Of a stretch of DNA of 64,000 nt, positions 26,701 through 33,431 are shown in pieces. The position numbers were made by a program, and so were the translations under genes. Below the pieces are notes generated by a model. The model was not told the DNA's origin, did not search any database, and saw only the letters and a list, made by a program, of their open reading frames with translations. This DNA comes from an uncultured Bacteroides sp. (lineage in GTDB: Bacteria; Bacteroidota; Bacteroidia; Bacteroidales; Bacteroidaceae), in NCBI GenBank assembly GCA_900544075.1, contig UQTJ01000014.1, positions 18,203-82,202 of the forward strand, in the 5' to 3' direction. Within the stretch, counting starts at the first letter, position 1; every line of letters starts with the position of its first letter.

Positions 26701-27454
26701 GGAAGTTGTGAGTTTCTGCCTTAAGAGAAATAACAGTCTTGATATCTTTGATTACGAAATAGTCAGAAGTAGAGTGGTCTTTCGGAGCGAACTGTTCTAC
26801 AACAGGACCTTCTGCGAATGCCACATTGTCCTTGTAGGCTGAGATAATCTTGTTAGGATTTTCGTTTGTGGTTTTCTTAATCATCTGGAAGAGTGATGAT
26901 TCCATTTCCTGTCCATCGATGATGAATGTACCACCGAAGATTTTGTGACGGCAGTGCTCTGAGTTAATCTGTGCGAAACCGAACACTTCGGAGTCTGTAA
27001 GCTTGCGTCCAAGGTCTTTTTCCACTTTAAGCAGATAGTCCATTTCTTCACGTGACAGTGCCAGACCTTCCTGCTCGTTATATTCTTCCAGGTTTTCTAT
27101 GTAAACGATAGGCTGCGGTTTGATATTCACATCAAATATTTCCTGGTTCAAGCCTTTGTACATACGCTGAAGCATAGGGTCGTATTCAGCGTTTTCATCT
27201 TTTACAGGGAAATATTCTTCAATACGGCGTACACCGCTTATACCCATATTTTGAGTGATTTCTACGGCATTTGTACTCCATGGAGTAATCATTTCTCGGC
27301 GAGGACCGATAAAACATCCCTTCAGGTTATCTTCTGTTTCTACAGTAGCGTCACTGTAAAGCCAGCATAACTTCTTGATGTCTTCCGAATTCAATTCCTG
27401 ACTGCATGCAGTAGCAATCACGCTTTTGCTTGGGGTTCTGAAAAATAGAATCAT
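23747..27454 (-). CDS. purL: Phosphoribosylformylglycinamidine synthase
   Basis: This 1235-residue large-type PurL converts FGAR, glutamine and ATP to FGAM in purine synthesis. The single chain joins a PurS-like N terminus, two AIRS-type synthetase halves (SAETHNFPT-type motif LKAETHNFPTTVEPFNG in part; later DISAGG) and a C-terminal glutamine amidotransferase. The amidotransferase has its nucleophile Cys in LGVCNGCQLMMELG near residue 1080 and a His in MPHLERACFPWENAYY. The length is right for the proteobacterial/Bacteroidetes form. Its leader holds an unusual hairpin near 27516. Confidence 0.97.
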   Translation of the reverse strand: MILFFRTPSKSVIATACSQELNSEDIKKLCWLYSDATVETEDNLKGCFIGPRREMITPWSTNAVEITQNMGISGVRRIEEYFPVKDENAEYDPMLQRMYKGLNQEIFDVNIKPQPIVYIENLEEYNEQEGLALSREEMDYLLKVEKDLGRKLTDSEVFGFAQINSEHCRHKIFGGTFIIDGQEMESSLFQMIKKTTNENPNKIISAYKDNVAFAEGPVVEQFAPKDHSTSDYFVIKDIKTVISLKAETHNFPTTVEPFNGASTGTGGEIRDRMGGGKGSWPIAGTAVYMTSYPRSEEGREWENILPVRQWLYQTPEQILIKASNGASDFGNKFGQPLICGSVLTFEHQENNEKYAYDKVIMLAGGVGYGTQRDCLKGSPEAGNEVVVLGGDNYRIGLGGGSVSSVETGRYSSGIELNAVQRANAEMQKRAYNVVRSLCEEDENPIVSIHDHGSAGHVNCLSELVEECGGLIHMDKLPIGDETLSAKEIIANESQERMGLLIDEKAIEHVKKIAERERAPMYVVGETTGDHRFAFEQADGVRPFDLAVDQMFGSSPKTYMVDKTVERKYENVSYDAAKLNEYVRTVLQLEAVACKDWLTNKVDRSVTGKIARQQCQGELQLPLSDCGVVALDYRGNAGIATAIGHAPQAALADPAAGSVLAVSEALTNLVWAPLADGMDSISLSANWMWPCRSQEGEDARLYTAVKALSDFCCSLQINVPTGKDSLSMTQKYPNGEKIISPGTVIVSAGGEVSDVKKVVSPVMVNKEKSTFYHIDFSFDQLRLGGSAFAQSLNKVGSDVPTVQNPEYFRDAFLAVQELINKGLILAGHDISAGGLITTLLEMCFANTEGGMEIELDKIKCDDIVKILFAENPGIVIQVADKNKAEVKKILEDAGVGFVKLGKPTEERHILVSKDGATYQFGIDYLRDVWYSTSYLMDRHQSMNGCAKKRFENYKQQPIEFAFNPSFTGKLSQFGLDPDRRTPSGIKAAIIREKGTNGEREMAYMLYLAGFDVKDVTMTDLVSGRETLEDINMIVFCGGFSNSDVLGSAKGWAGSFLFNPKAKAALDNFYAREDTLSLGVCNGCQLMMELGLITPEDKKKGKMLHNDSHKFESNFLGVTVPMNRSVMFGSLSGSKLGIWVAHGEGKFSLPYPEDHYNVVLKYSYDEYPGNPNGSDYSVAGIASQNGRHLAMMPHLERACFPWENAYYPAERLGEDQITPWMEAFVNARKWVEEKIKK

Positions 27455-27511
27455 ATACTTATTATTTAATTGAATTTTGTATCAATCAGTGCTTTATATA
27501 TAAAGACCGGC

Positions 27512-27544
27512 AGGCTTGAAAAAAACGCTTCGTCGTTTTTTTTG
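27512..27544 (-). promoter_or_regulatory. Terminator-like hairpin in the purL leader
   Basis: In the 5' leader of purL (minus strand) an A-run and ACG are followed by a 6-nt loop ACGAAG and then CG plus a run of seven T. This forms a stem of about nine pairs with a U-tract, about 60 bp before the start codon. It resembles an intrinsic terminator or attenuator. I see no second competing stem with certainty. Confidence 0.5.
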
Positions 27545-27623
27545 ATGTTATGACGCGGTGTCTGAAAGACATGCATTTTCCCAACCTACAGGCTTTTTAT
27601 ATTAAAACTTATTATTATGTGTG

Positions 27624-27654
27624 CAAAGTTACATAAAAGCCAATTGTTACGAAA
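27624..27654 (-). promoter_or_regulatory. Promoter of purL
   Basis: On the minus strand TTTC (27651-27654), a 19-bp spacer and TAACTTTG (27624-27631) fit the Bacteroidetes consensus. Transcription would begin near 27618, giving a leader of about 160 nt before the purL ATG at 27454. Confidence 0.7.
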
Positions 27655-27707
27655 GAAAATCAATATTAAATATAGGTACTTTCACAAAAAAGTATCATCT
27701 TTGCATT

Positions 27708-28367
27708 ATGAATTGGTTAGAGCAAGTTACTATACTGGATTTATTGGTTAAGGGTTTTGTTATTGGGGTAGTGGTTTCGGCACCACTCGGACCCGTTGGC
27801 GTTCTTTGTATTCAGCGAACACTGAATAAGGGACGTTGGTTCGGTTTTGTAACAGGTCTTGGCGCTGCACTGAGCGATATAGGCTATTCATTGATAACAG
27901 GTTACGGCATGAGTTTCATGGACGAACTTATAATCAAGAACCAGACTTTGTTGCAGATAGTAGGTAGTATAATGCTCCTTGCCTTCGGTATTTACACATT
28001 CAGAAGTAACCCCGTGAAAGCGTTGCGTCCCGTTTCCGGTAAACGAGGTTCGTATCTTCATAATTTCATAACAGCATTTTTTGTTACATTGTCCAATCCG
28101 CTGATTATCTTTCTCTTTGTAGGTCTTTTTGCGAGATTTTCTTTCGTTATGCCTGGAAGTCCAGTAGGATTTCAGCTGGTCGGATATGTGGCTATCGTGT
28201 TAGGTGCCCTTACATGGTGGTTCAGTATTACATATTTCGTCAATAAGGTTCGCAACCATTTCAATGTCCGTGGCATTTGGATACTTAACCGTGTCATCGG
28301 AGTTATAGTCATAGTTGCATCAATCATAGGTTTAGGACTTGCATTATTAGGAAATTCAATATATTGA
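27708..28367 (+). CDS. LysE-family amino-acid exporter
   Basis: I start at the ATG at 27708 (MNWLEQVTILDLLVKGFVIG in part) since the frame before it, from a GTG at 27621, does not look like LysE. The 219-residue inner-membrane protein has about six helices and the LysE/RhtB motifs APLGPVGVLCIQRTL near residue 25 and TLSNPLIIFLFVGLF (in part) near 125. It probably exports an amino acid or similar small molecule. The next gene starts 1 bp after its stop, so the two are cotranscribed. Confidence 0.88.
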   Translation: MNWLEQVTILDLLVKGFVIGVVVSAPLGPVGVLCIQRTLNKGRWFGFVTGLGAALSDIGYSLITGYGMSFMDELIIKNQTLLQIVGSIMLLAFGIYTFRSNPVKALRPVSGKRGSYLHNFITAFFVTLSNPLIIFLFVGLFARFSFVMPGSPVGFQLVGYVAIVLGALTWWFSITYFVNKVRNHFNVRGIWILNRVIGVIVIVASIIGLGLALLGNSIY

Positions 28368-28368
28368 T

Positions 28369-28911
28369 ATGTATATTTCTCAACAGTTAAAACAGCAGAA
28401 TATTGCGGAATATCTGCTTTATATGTGGCAGATAGAGGACTTGCTTCGTGCTTATCATTTTGACATGAACAGGATTAAGAAAGACATAGTGGACCCTTAT
28501 CCTGTGACAGACGAACAGAAAGCGACACTGTTCCAATGGTATAAGGACCTTGCAAACATGATGCACGACGAAGGTGTCATGGAGAAAGGCCATATCCAGA
28601 TAAACAAGAACATAATAGTCTGGCTTACAGACCTCCATCTTCAGTTGCTCCGTTCTCCTAAATATCCGTATTACAGTGCAGCATATTATAAGGCTCTTCC
28701 TTTCATAGTGGAACTGAGAGCCAAGGGGGCAGACAAGGATGTTCCGGAGTTGGAAACATGTTTTGATGCCATGTATGGCGTATTGATGCTGAAACTTCAG
28801 AAAAAGGAAATAAGCGAGGAAACACAGAAAGCCATTAAAGTGATAAGCGACCTTCTGGCTATTCTTGCAGATTATTATATAAAAGATAAGAAAGGAGAAT
28901 TGGAGTTATGA
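28369..28911 (+). CDS. DUF4924-like conserved protein
   Basis: The 180-residue soluble, mostly helical protein starts MYISQQLKQQNIAEYLLYMW (DUF4924 type, recognised from the N-terminal motif), with no signal peptide. The function is unknown. It begins 1 bp after the LysE-family gene, and its stop overlaps the start of the rfbD-like gene (ATGA), so the three genes are one operon. Confidence 0.8.
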   Translation: MYISQQLKQQNIAEYLLYMWQIEDLLRAYHFDMNRIKKDIVDPYPVTDEQKATLFQWYKDLANMMHDEGVMEKGHIQINKNIIVWLTDLHLQLLRSPKYPYYSAAYYKALPFIVELRAKGADKDVPELETCFDAMYGVLMLKLQKKEISEETQKAIKVISDLLAILADYYIKDKKGELEL

Positions 28912-29765
28912 AAAATATACTTGTAACCGGTGCCAACGGTCAGCTTGGCAATGAAATGCGTATCTTGTCGGAATCATATCCGGAATACAGATATTTCTTT
29001 ACAGATGTAGCAGAACTTGATATCTGCAATGAACAGGCTGTAATGGATTATGTAATGTCAAACGACATAAATATCATAGTAAATTGTGCCGCATATACGG
29101 CTGTCGATAAAGCAGAAGACAATGTAGAACTGTGCACTATGCTGAATCAGCATGCTCCGGGTTTCCTTGCCAAAGCTGCAAAAGCCAATAACGGATACCT
29201 CATTCAGGTATCTACTGATTATGTATTCGACGGAACTGCACATATCCCCTACCGTGAAAATGCCGAAACCTGTCCTAACTCTGTTTACGGTGTAACCAAA
29301 CTCGGTGGAGAAAAGGAAGCATTCAAGTATTGCCCTGAAACAATGGTTATAAGAACAGCATGGCTGTATTCCTCTTTCGGCAATAACTTCGTAAAAACCA
29401 TGATGCGTCTTGGAAGAGAAAGAGATACCTTAGGTGTGATTTTCGACCAGATAGGGACTCCTACTTACGCTCGCGACCTTGCAGTAGCCATATTCGCAGC
29501 CATCGACAAAGGAATAGTTCCGGGAGTATATCATTTCAGCAACGAGGGTGTTTGTTCATGGTATGATTTCACTAAAGCAATCCATACCATTGCCGGCATT
29601 CAGGGATGCAATGTAAAACCGCTTCACACTGAGGATTATCCTACCAAAGCCACACGTCCTCACTATTCTGTACTCGACAAGACCAAAATTAAGGAAACTT
29701 ATGGAATAGAGATACCATACTGGATGGACAGCCTTAAGGAGTGTATGGAGATATTAATGAAATAA
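28908..29765 (+). CDS. rfbD: dTDP-4-dehydrorhamnose reductase
   Basis: This 285-residue short-chain reductase is of the RmlD type. It has the NADPH motif GANGQLGNEM at residues 7-16, the AAYTAVDKAE segment, STDYVFDG and the catalytic YGVTKLGGEK (Tyr and Lys). RmlD makes dTDP-L-rhamnose for surface polysaccharides. It overlaps the upstream DUF4924 gene by 4 bp. The other rhamnose genes (rfbA, rfbB, rfbC) are not in the window, so the name rests on family similarity. Confidence 0.88.
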   Translation: MKNILVTGANGQLGNEMRILSESYPEYRYFFTDVAELDICNEQAVMDYVMSNDINIIVNCAAYTAVDKAEDNVELCTMLNQHAPGFLAKAAKANNGYLIQVSTDYVFDGTAHIPYRENAETCPNSVYGVTKLGGEKEAFKYCPETMVIRTAWLYSSFGNNFVKTMMRLGRERDTLGVIFDQIGTPTYARDLAVAIFAAIDKGIVPGVYHFSNEGVCSWYDFTKAIHTIAGIQGCNVKPLHTEDYPTKATRPHYSVLDKTKIKETYGIEIPYWMDSLKECMEILMK

Positions 29766-29780
29766 AGATTTAAAAGACGA

Positions 29781-29840
29781 GTTGTTAGATATTAGTTCTT
29801 AGTTTTTAGATCTAACAACTGACAACCAACGACTAACAAC
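29781..29840. repeat. Inverted repeat upstream of prfC
   Basis: GTTGTTAGA at 29781-29789 is inverted as TCTAACAAC at 29811-29819, and CTAACAAC is repeated at 29833-29840. The loop holds TTAGTTCTTAGTTTTTAG, related to the 14-bp repeat at 1974. No T-run follows. It could be an RNA hairpin before prfC. Confidence 0.65.
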
Positions 29841-29850
29841 TAAATAATAT

Positions 29851-31419
29851 ATGAATCAGGAAATAGAAAGAAGACGTACGTTTGCCATTATCGCCCATCC
29901 TGATGCCGGAAAGACATCGTTGACTGAGAAACTCTTGCTTTTCGGAGGTCAGATTCAGGTGGCCGGTGCGGTAAAATCAAACAAAATCAAGAAAACAGCG
30001 ACATCCGACTGGATGGACATCGAAAAGCAGCGTGGTATTTCCGTTACCACATCCGTGATGGAGTTCGACTATAACGACTATAAGGTTAATATCCTTGACA
30101 CTCCGGGACACCAGGACTTTGCCGAAGATACTTACCGTACACTTACTGCTGTGGATAGTGTTATCATCGTTGTCGATGGTGCGAAAGGTGTGGAAACTCA
30201 GACAAGAAAGCTGATGGAGGTATGTCGTATGCGTAACACTCCGGTAATCATCTTTGTGAATAAGATGGACCGTGAGGCCAAGGACCCGTTCGATTTGCTT
30301 GACGAACTTGAAGAAGAACTCGTCATTCAGGTACGCCCTCTTACATGGCCTATCGAGAGTGGACCACGTTTCCGAGGCGTATATAATATATATGAGCAGA
30401 AACTGAACCTTTTCCAGCCTTCAAAGCAGGTTGTTACAGAAAAGGTAGAGGTAGATATCAATACAGAGGAACTTGACAATCATATCGGCCATGATCTTGC
30501 AGACAAACTCCGCGGCGAACTTGAGCTGATTGATGGAGTATATCCTGAATTCAATGTAGAAGAATATCTTAAGGGTGATGTAGCTCCTGTGTTCTTCGGT
30601 TCTGCCCTCAACAACTTCGGTGTTCAGGAATTGCTGGACTGTTTCGTAGAGATTGCTCCGAGTCCTCGTCCTGTCACAGCAGTTGAACGTACAGTAAATC
30701 CTGATGAACCTAAATTTACAGGATTTATCTTCAAGATAACAGCCAATATTGACCCTAACCACCGTTCTTGCGTAGCATTCTGTAAGGTATGTTCAGGAAA
30801 GTTCACCCGTAACACTCCATATCTGCACGTACGCCATAACAAGACAATGCGTTTTTCTTCGCCTACACAGTTTATGGCACAGCGCAAAACTACAGTAGAC
30901 GAGGCTTGGGCCGGAGATATCATAGGTTTGCCGGACAATGGAACATTCAAGATTGGTGACACTCTGACTGAAGGAGAAAATCTTCACTTCAAAGGTCTGC
31001 CAAGCTTCTCACCGGAAATGTTCAAATACATCGAGAATGCCGACCCTGTGAAGACAAAACAGCTCAACAAGGGTATCGACCAGCTTATGGACGAAGGTGT
31101 GGCACAGCTCTTTGTAAACCAGTTTAACGGTCGCAAGATTATCGGTACTGTAGGTCAGTTGCAGTTCGAAGTAATCCAGTACCGCCTTGAAAACGAGTAT
31201 AACGCAAAATGCCGCTGGGAGCCTGTAAGTCTTTATAAAGCATGCTGGATTGAGAGTGATGACCCGGAAGAACTTGAAGCATTCAAGAAGCGTAAATACC
31301 AGTATATGGCAAAAGACCGTGACGGAAGAGATGTATTCCTTGCCGACAGTGGATACGTGCTTCAGATGGCACAGATGGACTTCAAACACATCAAGTTCCA
31401 TTTCACTTCTGAATTCTGA
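29851..31419 (+). CDS. prfC: Peptide chain release factor 3
   Basis: This 522-residue GTPase recycles RF1 and RF2 from the ribosome after termination. It has the P-loop AHPDAGKT at residues 15-22, the switch region KQRGISVTTSV, the DTPGHQDF motif and NKMD. The elongation-factor-like domains II and III follow, to the C-terminal FKHIKFHFTSEF. The SVTTSVMEF signature separates RF3 from EF-G. The length is normal. A perfect 21-bp terminator follows. Confidence 0.96.
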   Translation: MNQEIERRRTFAIIAHPDAGKTSLTEKLLLFGGQIQVAGAVKSNKIKKTATSDWMDIEKQRGISVTTSVMEFDYNDYKVNILDTPGHQDFAEDTYRTLTAVDSVIIVVDGAKGVETQTRKLMEVCRMRNTPVIIFVNKMDREAKDPFDLLDELEEELVIQVRPLTWPIESGPRFRGVYNIYEQKLNLFQPSKQVVTEKVEVDINTEELDNHIGHDLADKLRGELELIDGVYPEFNVEEYLKGDVAPVFFGSALNNFGVQELLDCFVEIAPSPRPVTAVERTVNPDEPKFTGFIFKITANIDPNHRSCVAFCKVCSGKFTRNTPYLHVRHNKTMRFSSPTQFMAQRKTTVDEAWAGDIIGLPDNGTFKIGDTLTEGENLHFKGLPSFSPEMFKYIENADPVKTKQLNKGIDQLMDEGVAQLFVNQFNGRKIIGTVGQLQFEVIQYRLENEYNAKCRWEPVSLYKACWIESDDPEELEAFKKRKYQYMAKDRDGRDVFLADSGYVLQMAQMDFKHIKFHFTSEF

Positions 31420-31441
31420 TACTTAAACGTTACAGAACCAC

Positions 31442-31487
31442 AATAAATGAATAAAAGCCGCTAATAAGCGGCTTTTATTCATTTATT
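31442..31487 (+). terminator. Intrinsic terminator of prfC
   Basis: A perfect 21-bp inverted repeat (31442-31462 with 31467-31487) has a 4-nt AATA loop. The core AAAAGCCGC/GCGGCTTTT gives a U-rich end on either strand, so it may act in both directions. Confidence 0.93.
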
Positions 31488-31498
31488 ACTACTCTTAG

Positions 31499-31653
31499 TG
31501 AACGTGAAATAAACAGTCAGTAAACATCCAATAAACAAGCCCCAAATACGCCTGCCTTAAACAGGCCGACTCTTTTATCTGTTTTATAATCATAAATCGT
31601 TACCACTTCTTTCATAAAGTGTTCATCAACCGTTCATTCAATGTTCACTGAAT
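31499..31653. repeat. Dyad-symmetric array of 11-bp units
   Basis: TGAAC at 31499 and TAAAC at 31510, 31521 and 31532 are exactly 11 bp apart. Opposing units TTTCA at 31610 and GTTCA at 31621, 31632 and 31643 are again 11 bp apart. Each left unit mirrors a right unit about 31573. A small GCCTG/CAGGC palindrome lies at 31550-31566. It lies between the prfC terminator and the 3' end of the 6S-like RNA gene; I see no gene in 31490-31695. Confidence 0.78.
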
Positions 31654-31695
31654 GAAATAAAATTATCAAATAAAATTTAGGGGATAGAATTATAG

Positions 31696-31884
31696 AAAAA
31701 AAAAGAAGCCGCACCCGAGGCGTGACGAAACTCCGATAGACATGATTTGAGAGCTCATTTCCTTTGTAATCCACCGGCATAAATGCTACCCGAAGGCGTG
31801 GCCCGCCATTAGAATATGAAGCTTGTCTCGGTATTTCTTATAATTTGATGAGTTTCCCGATTCTGCAAGTGCGGCTTTATTTTG
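31696..31884 (-). ncRNA. Structured small RNA, 6S-like candidate
   Basis: An RNA of about 189 nt is bounded by a consensus promoter (31890-31920) and a terminator. Its ends pair: AAGCCGCAC (31877-31869) with GTGCGGCTT (31714-31706), followed by a U-run at 31704-31696. Inside, GAAACUC pairs with GAGUUUC, CCGA-GAC with GUC-UA-UCGG, and AGC-U-UCAU with AUGAGCU. The result is one long rod interrupted by internal loops. That shape, size and lack of coding potential fit 6S RNA, which binds housekeeping RNA polymerase; the Bacteroidales-1 RNA motif is an alternative. It is transcribed in the same direction as rplT just upstream. Confidence 0.68.
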
Positions 31885-31889
31885 TATTA

Positions 31890-31920
31890 CAAATATAATA
31901 CAAAAAATTAATATTACAAA
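31890..31920 (-). promoter_or_regulatory. Promoter of the 6S-like RNA
   Basis: On the minus strand TTTG (31917-31920), a 19-bp spacer and TATATTTG (31890-31897) match the Bacteroidetes promoter consensus exactly. It begins just after the rplT terminator. Confidence 0.85.
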
Positions 31921-31941
31921 GTTTTGCCATCATTTTAATAC

Positions 31942-31977
31942 AAAAAAGCTGCTCTCATTTGTGAGAACAGCTTTTCT
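31942..31977 (-). terminator. Terminator of the thrS-infC-rpmI-rplT operon
   Basis: A 14-bp stem pairs 31962-31975 with 31944-31957 (4-nt loop; core AGCTG). On the minus strand it is followed by a T-run. It ends the ribosomal transcript 27 bp after rplT. Confidence 0.9.
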
Positions 31978-32003
31978 TATAACTTTTTATTCCTTAGAAG
32001 CAA

Positions 32004-32354
32004 TTAAGCAGCTTTTGCCTTAGCAACAACAGCCTTGAATGCTTCTGGATGATTCATAGCTAAATCAGCTAAAACCTTACGGTTGATTTCAATACCAGCT
32101 TTGTGCAAAGCACCCATCAGTTTAGAGTATGACATACCTTCCAAACGAGCAGCTGCATTGATACGCTGAATCCACAATGCACGGAAGTTACGTTTCTTAT
32201 TCTTACGGTCACGGTAAGCATAAGTCAAACCTTTTTCCCAAGTATTCTTGGCTACTGTCCATACATTCTTTCTTGCACCAAAGTAACCTCTGGTTAAACC
32301 TAAAATTTTCTTTCTTCTTGCTCTTGAAGCAACGTGATTTACTGATCTTGGCAT
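32004..32354 (-). CDS. rplT: Ribosomal protein L20
   Basis: The 116-residue protein begins MPRSVNHVASRARRKKILGL, and the highly basic N-terminal extension with GYFGARKNVWTVAKN and the globular end (LADLAMNHPEAF) are typical of L20. L20 is needed for assembly of the large subunit. It is the last gene of infC-rpmI-rplT, 109 bp after rpmI, and is followed by a terminator. Confidence 0.98.
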   Translation of the reverse strand: MPRSVNHVASRARRKKILGLTRGYFGARKNVWTVAKNTWEKGLTYAYRDRKNKKRNFRALWIQRINAAARLEGMSYSKLMGALHKAGIEINRKVLADLAMNHPEAFKAVVAKAKAA

Positions 32355-32463
32355 AGTTTTAATTCTTTTTTGAATGAAAGCGCCGATATTTTACAACCGG
32401 ACTTAAAGCTAATACATTCGGTTAATAATTTAAATGATACAAAATACGCTTTTAAAGCTAAGA

Positions 32464-32661
32464 TTACTTCATGCAAAGAAGTTCCTTTACCTGAGTCATG
32501 TTTGAACTGTGAACCAAACCTGAGTGTACAAGGTTTCTTTTCTGTTTCTTAGTCTTCTTAGTCAAAATGTGACTGTGAAAAGCGTGCTTTCTTTTGATTT
32601 TACCTGTTCCGGTAAGAGCAAATCTTTTTTTAGAACCGGAGTTAGTCTTGATCTTTGGCAT
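32464..32661 (-). CDS. rpmI: Ribosomal protein L35
   Basis: The 65-residue basic protein starts MPKIKTNSGSKKRFALTGTG and has the L35 motif RKHAFHSHILTKKTKKQKR. It is in the conserved order infC-rpmI-rplT, 74 bp after infC. Confidence 0.98.
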   Translation of the reverse strand: MPKIKTNSGSKKRFALTGTGKIKRKHAFHSHILTKKTKKQKRNLVHSGLVHSSNMTQVKELLCMK

Positions 32662-32735
32662 CTTGTTTAAATTTTTAATTATTATTATTCTAAAGGCAAT
32701 AACGCACTATACCTGCGCGCTATACGCTCTTGTTT

Positions 32736-33320
32736 TTATTCTTCTACTTCTTCAGCTTTAGCTGGCTTAGCTTGTGGAGCAGCTTTCTTTGGTGCCGGGC
32801 CTTTCTTTGGAGTCAATGATATAATCATTCTCTTACCTTCAAGCAATGGCATCTGCTCTACTTTTGCATACTCTTCCAAGTCGTTTGCGAAGCGTAACAA
32901 AAGGACTTCGCCCTGTTCCTTAAACAGAATTGAACGTCCCTTGAAGAAAACATATGCTTTTACCTTATCGCCATCCTGCAAGAAACCAATCGCATGCTTA
33001 AGTTTAAAGTTATAATCATGTTCGTCAGTCTGTGGTCCGAAACGGATTTCCTTAACGTTTACTTTAACCTGTTTTGCCTTCTGTTCCTTAGCACGTTTTT
33101 TCAGCTGATAAAGGAATTTAGAATAATCTATAATTCTACAAACCGGTGGAACAGCATTGGGTGAAATTTCAACTAAGTCAGCTTCATGCTCTTCGGCCAT
33201 CTTTAAAGCTTGCGCCAACGGATATACTGCTGATTCAATATCATCGCCCACTATGCGGACTTCTTTGGCACGAATCTGTTCATTGATTCGGTGTTGCCCT
33301 TTTAAATTGTCATTCTTCAT
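32736..33320 (-). CDS. infC: Translation initiation factor IF-3
   Basis: The 194-residue IF-3 keeps the 30S subunit free and proofreads the start codon. The N-terminal domain (HRINEQIRAKEVRIVGDD) and linker are followed by the C-terminal domain (EIRFGPQTDEHDYNFKL and KGRSILFKEQGEVLL). It also has an Ala/Pro/Lys/Glu-rich tail of about 25 residues beyond the usual end. It starts with ATG here, whereas enterobacterial infC uses the autoregulatory AUU. The leader carries a 15-bp hairpin. Confidence 0.97.
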   Translation of the reverse strand: MKNDNLKGQHRINEQIRAKEVRIVGDDIESAVYPLAQALKMAEEHEADLVEISPNAVPPVCRIIDYSKFLYQLKKRAKEQKAKQVKVNVKEIRFGPQTDEHDYNFKLKHAIGFLQDGDKVKAYVFFKGRSILFKEQGEVLLLRFANDLEEYAKVEQMPLLEGKRMIISLTPKKGPAPKKAAPQAKPAKAEEVEE

Positions 33321-33380
33321 TAATAACTTTTATTCCAGTTTGAATTACGTTTTATAAATTATTCTATTAATAGTTTTTAC

Positions 33381-33421
33381 ACCGTTTTCACGATTTTCCA
33401 ACAGATAATCGTGAAAACGGT
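33381..33421 (-). promoter_or_regulatory. Strong hairpin in the infC leader
   Basis: A perfect 15-bp stem pairs 33407-33421 with 33381-33395 (11-nt loop) on the minus strand, 60 bp before infC. No T-run follows, so it is not a standard terminator. It lies immediately after a TAACTTTG element, so the infC transcript would start at or in this hairpin. Confidence 0.75.
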
Positions 33422-33423
33422 TG

Positions 33424-33431
33424 CAAAGTTA
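33424..33431 (-). promoter_or_regulatory. Putative -7 element for infC-rpmI-rplT
   Basis: On the minus strand this reads TAACTTTG, a full match to TAnnTTTG, and overlaps the last codon and stop of thrS. A clear -33 TTTG is missing. It would give the infC group a promoter separate from thrS. Confidence 0.5.

Noticed and set aside
27621..27707. Upstream GTG extension of the LysE-family gene
   Set aside because: It covers the purL promoter on the other strand, and the family starts at the ATG at 27708.
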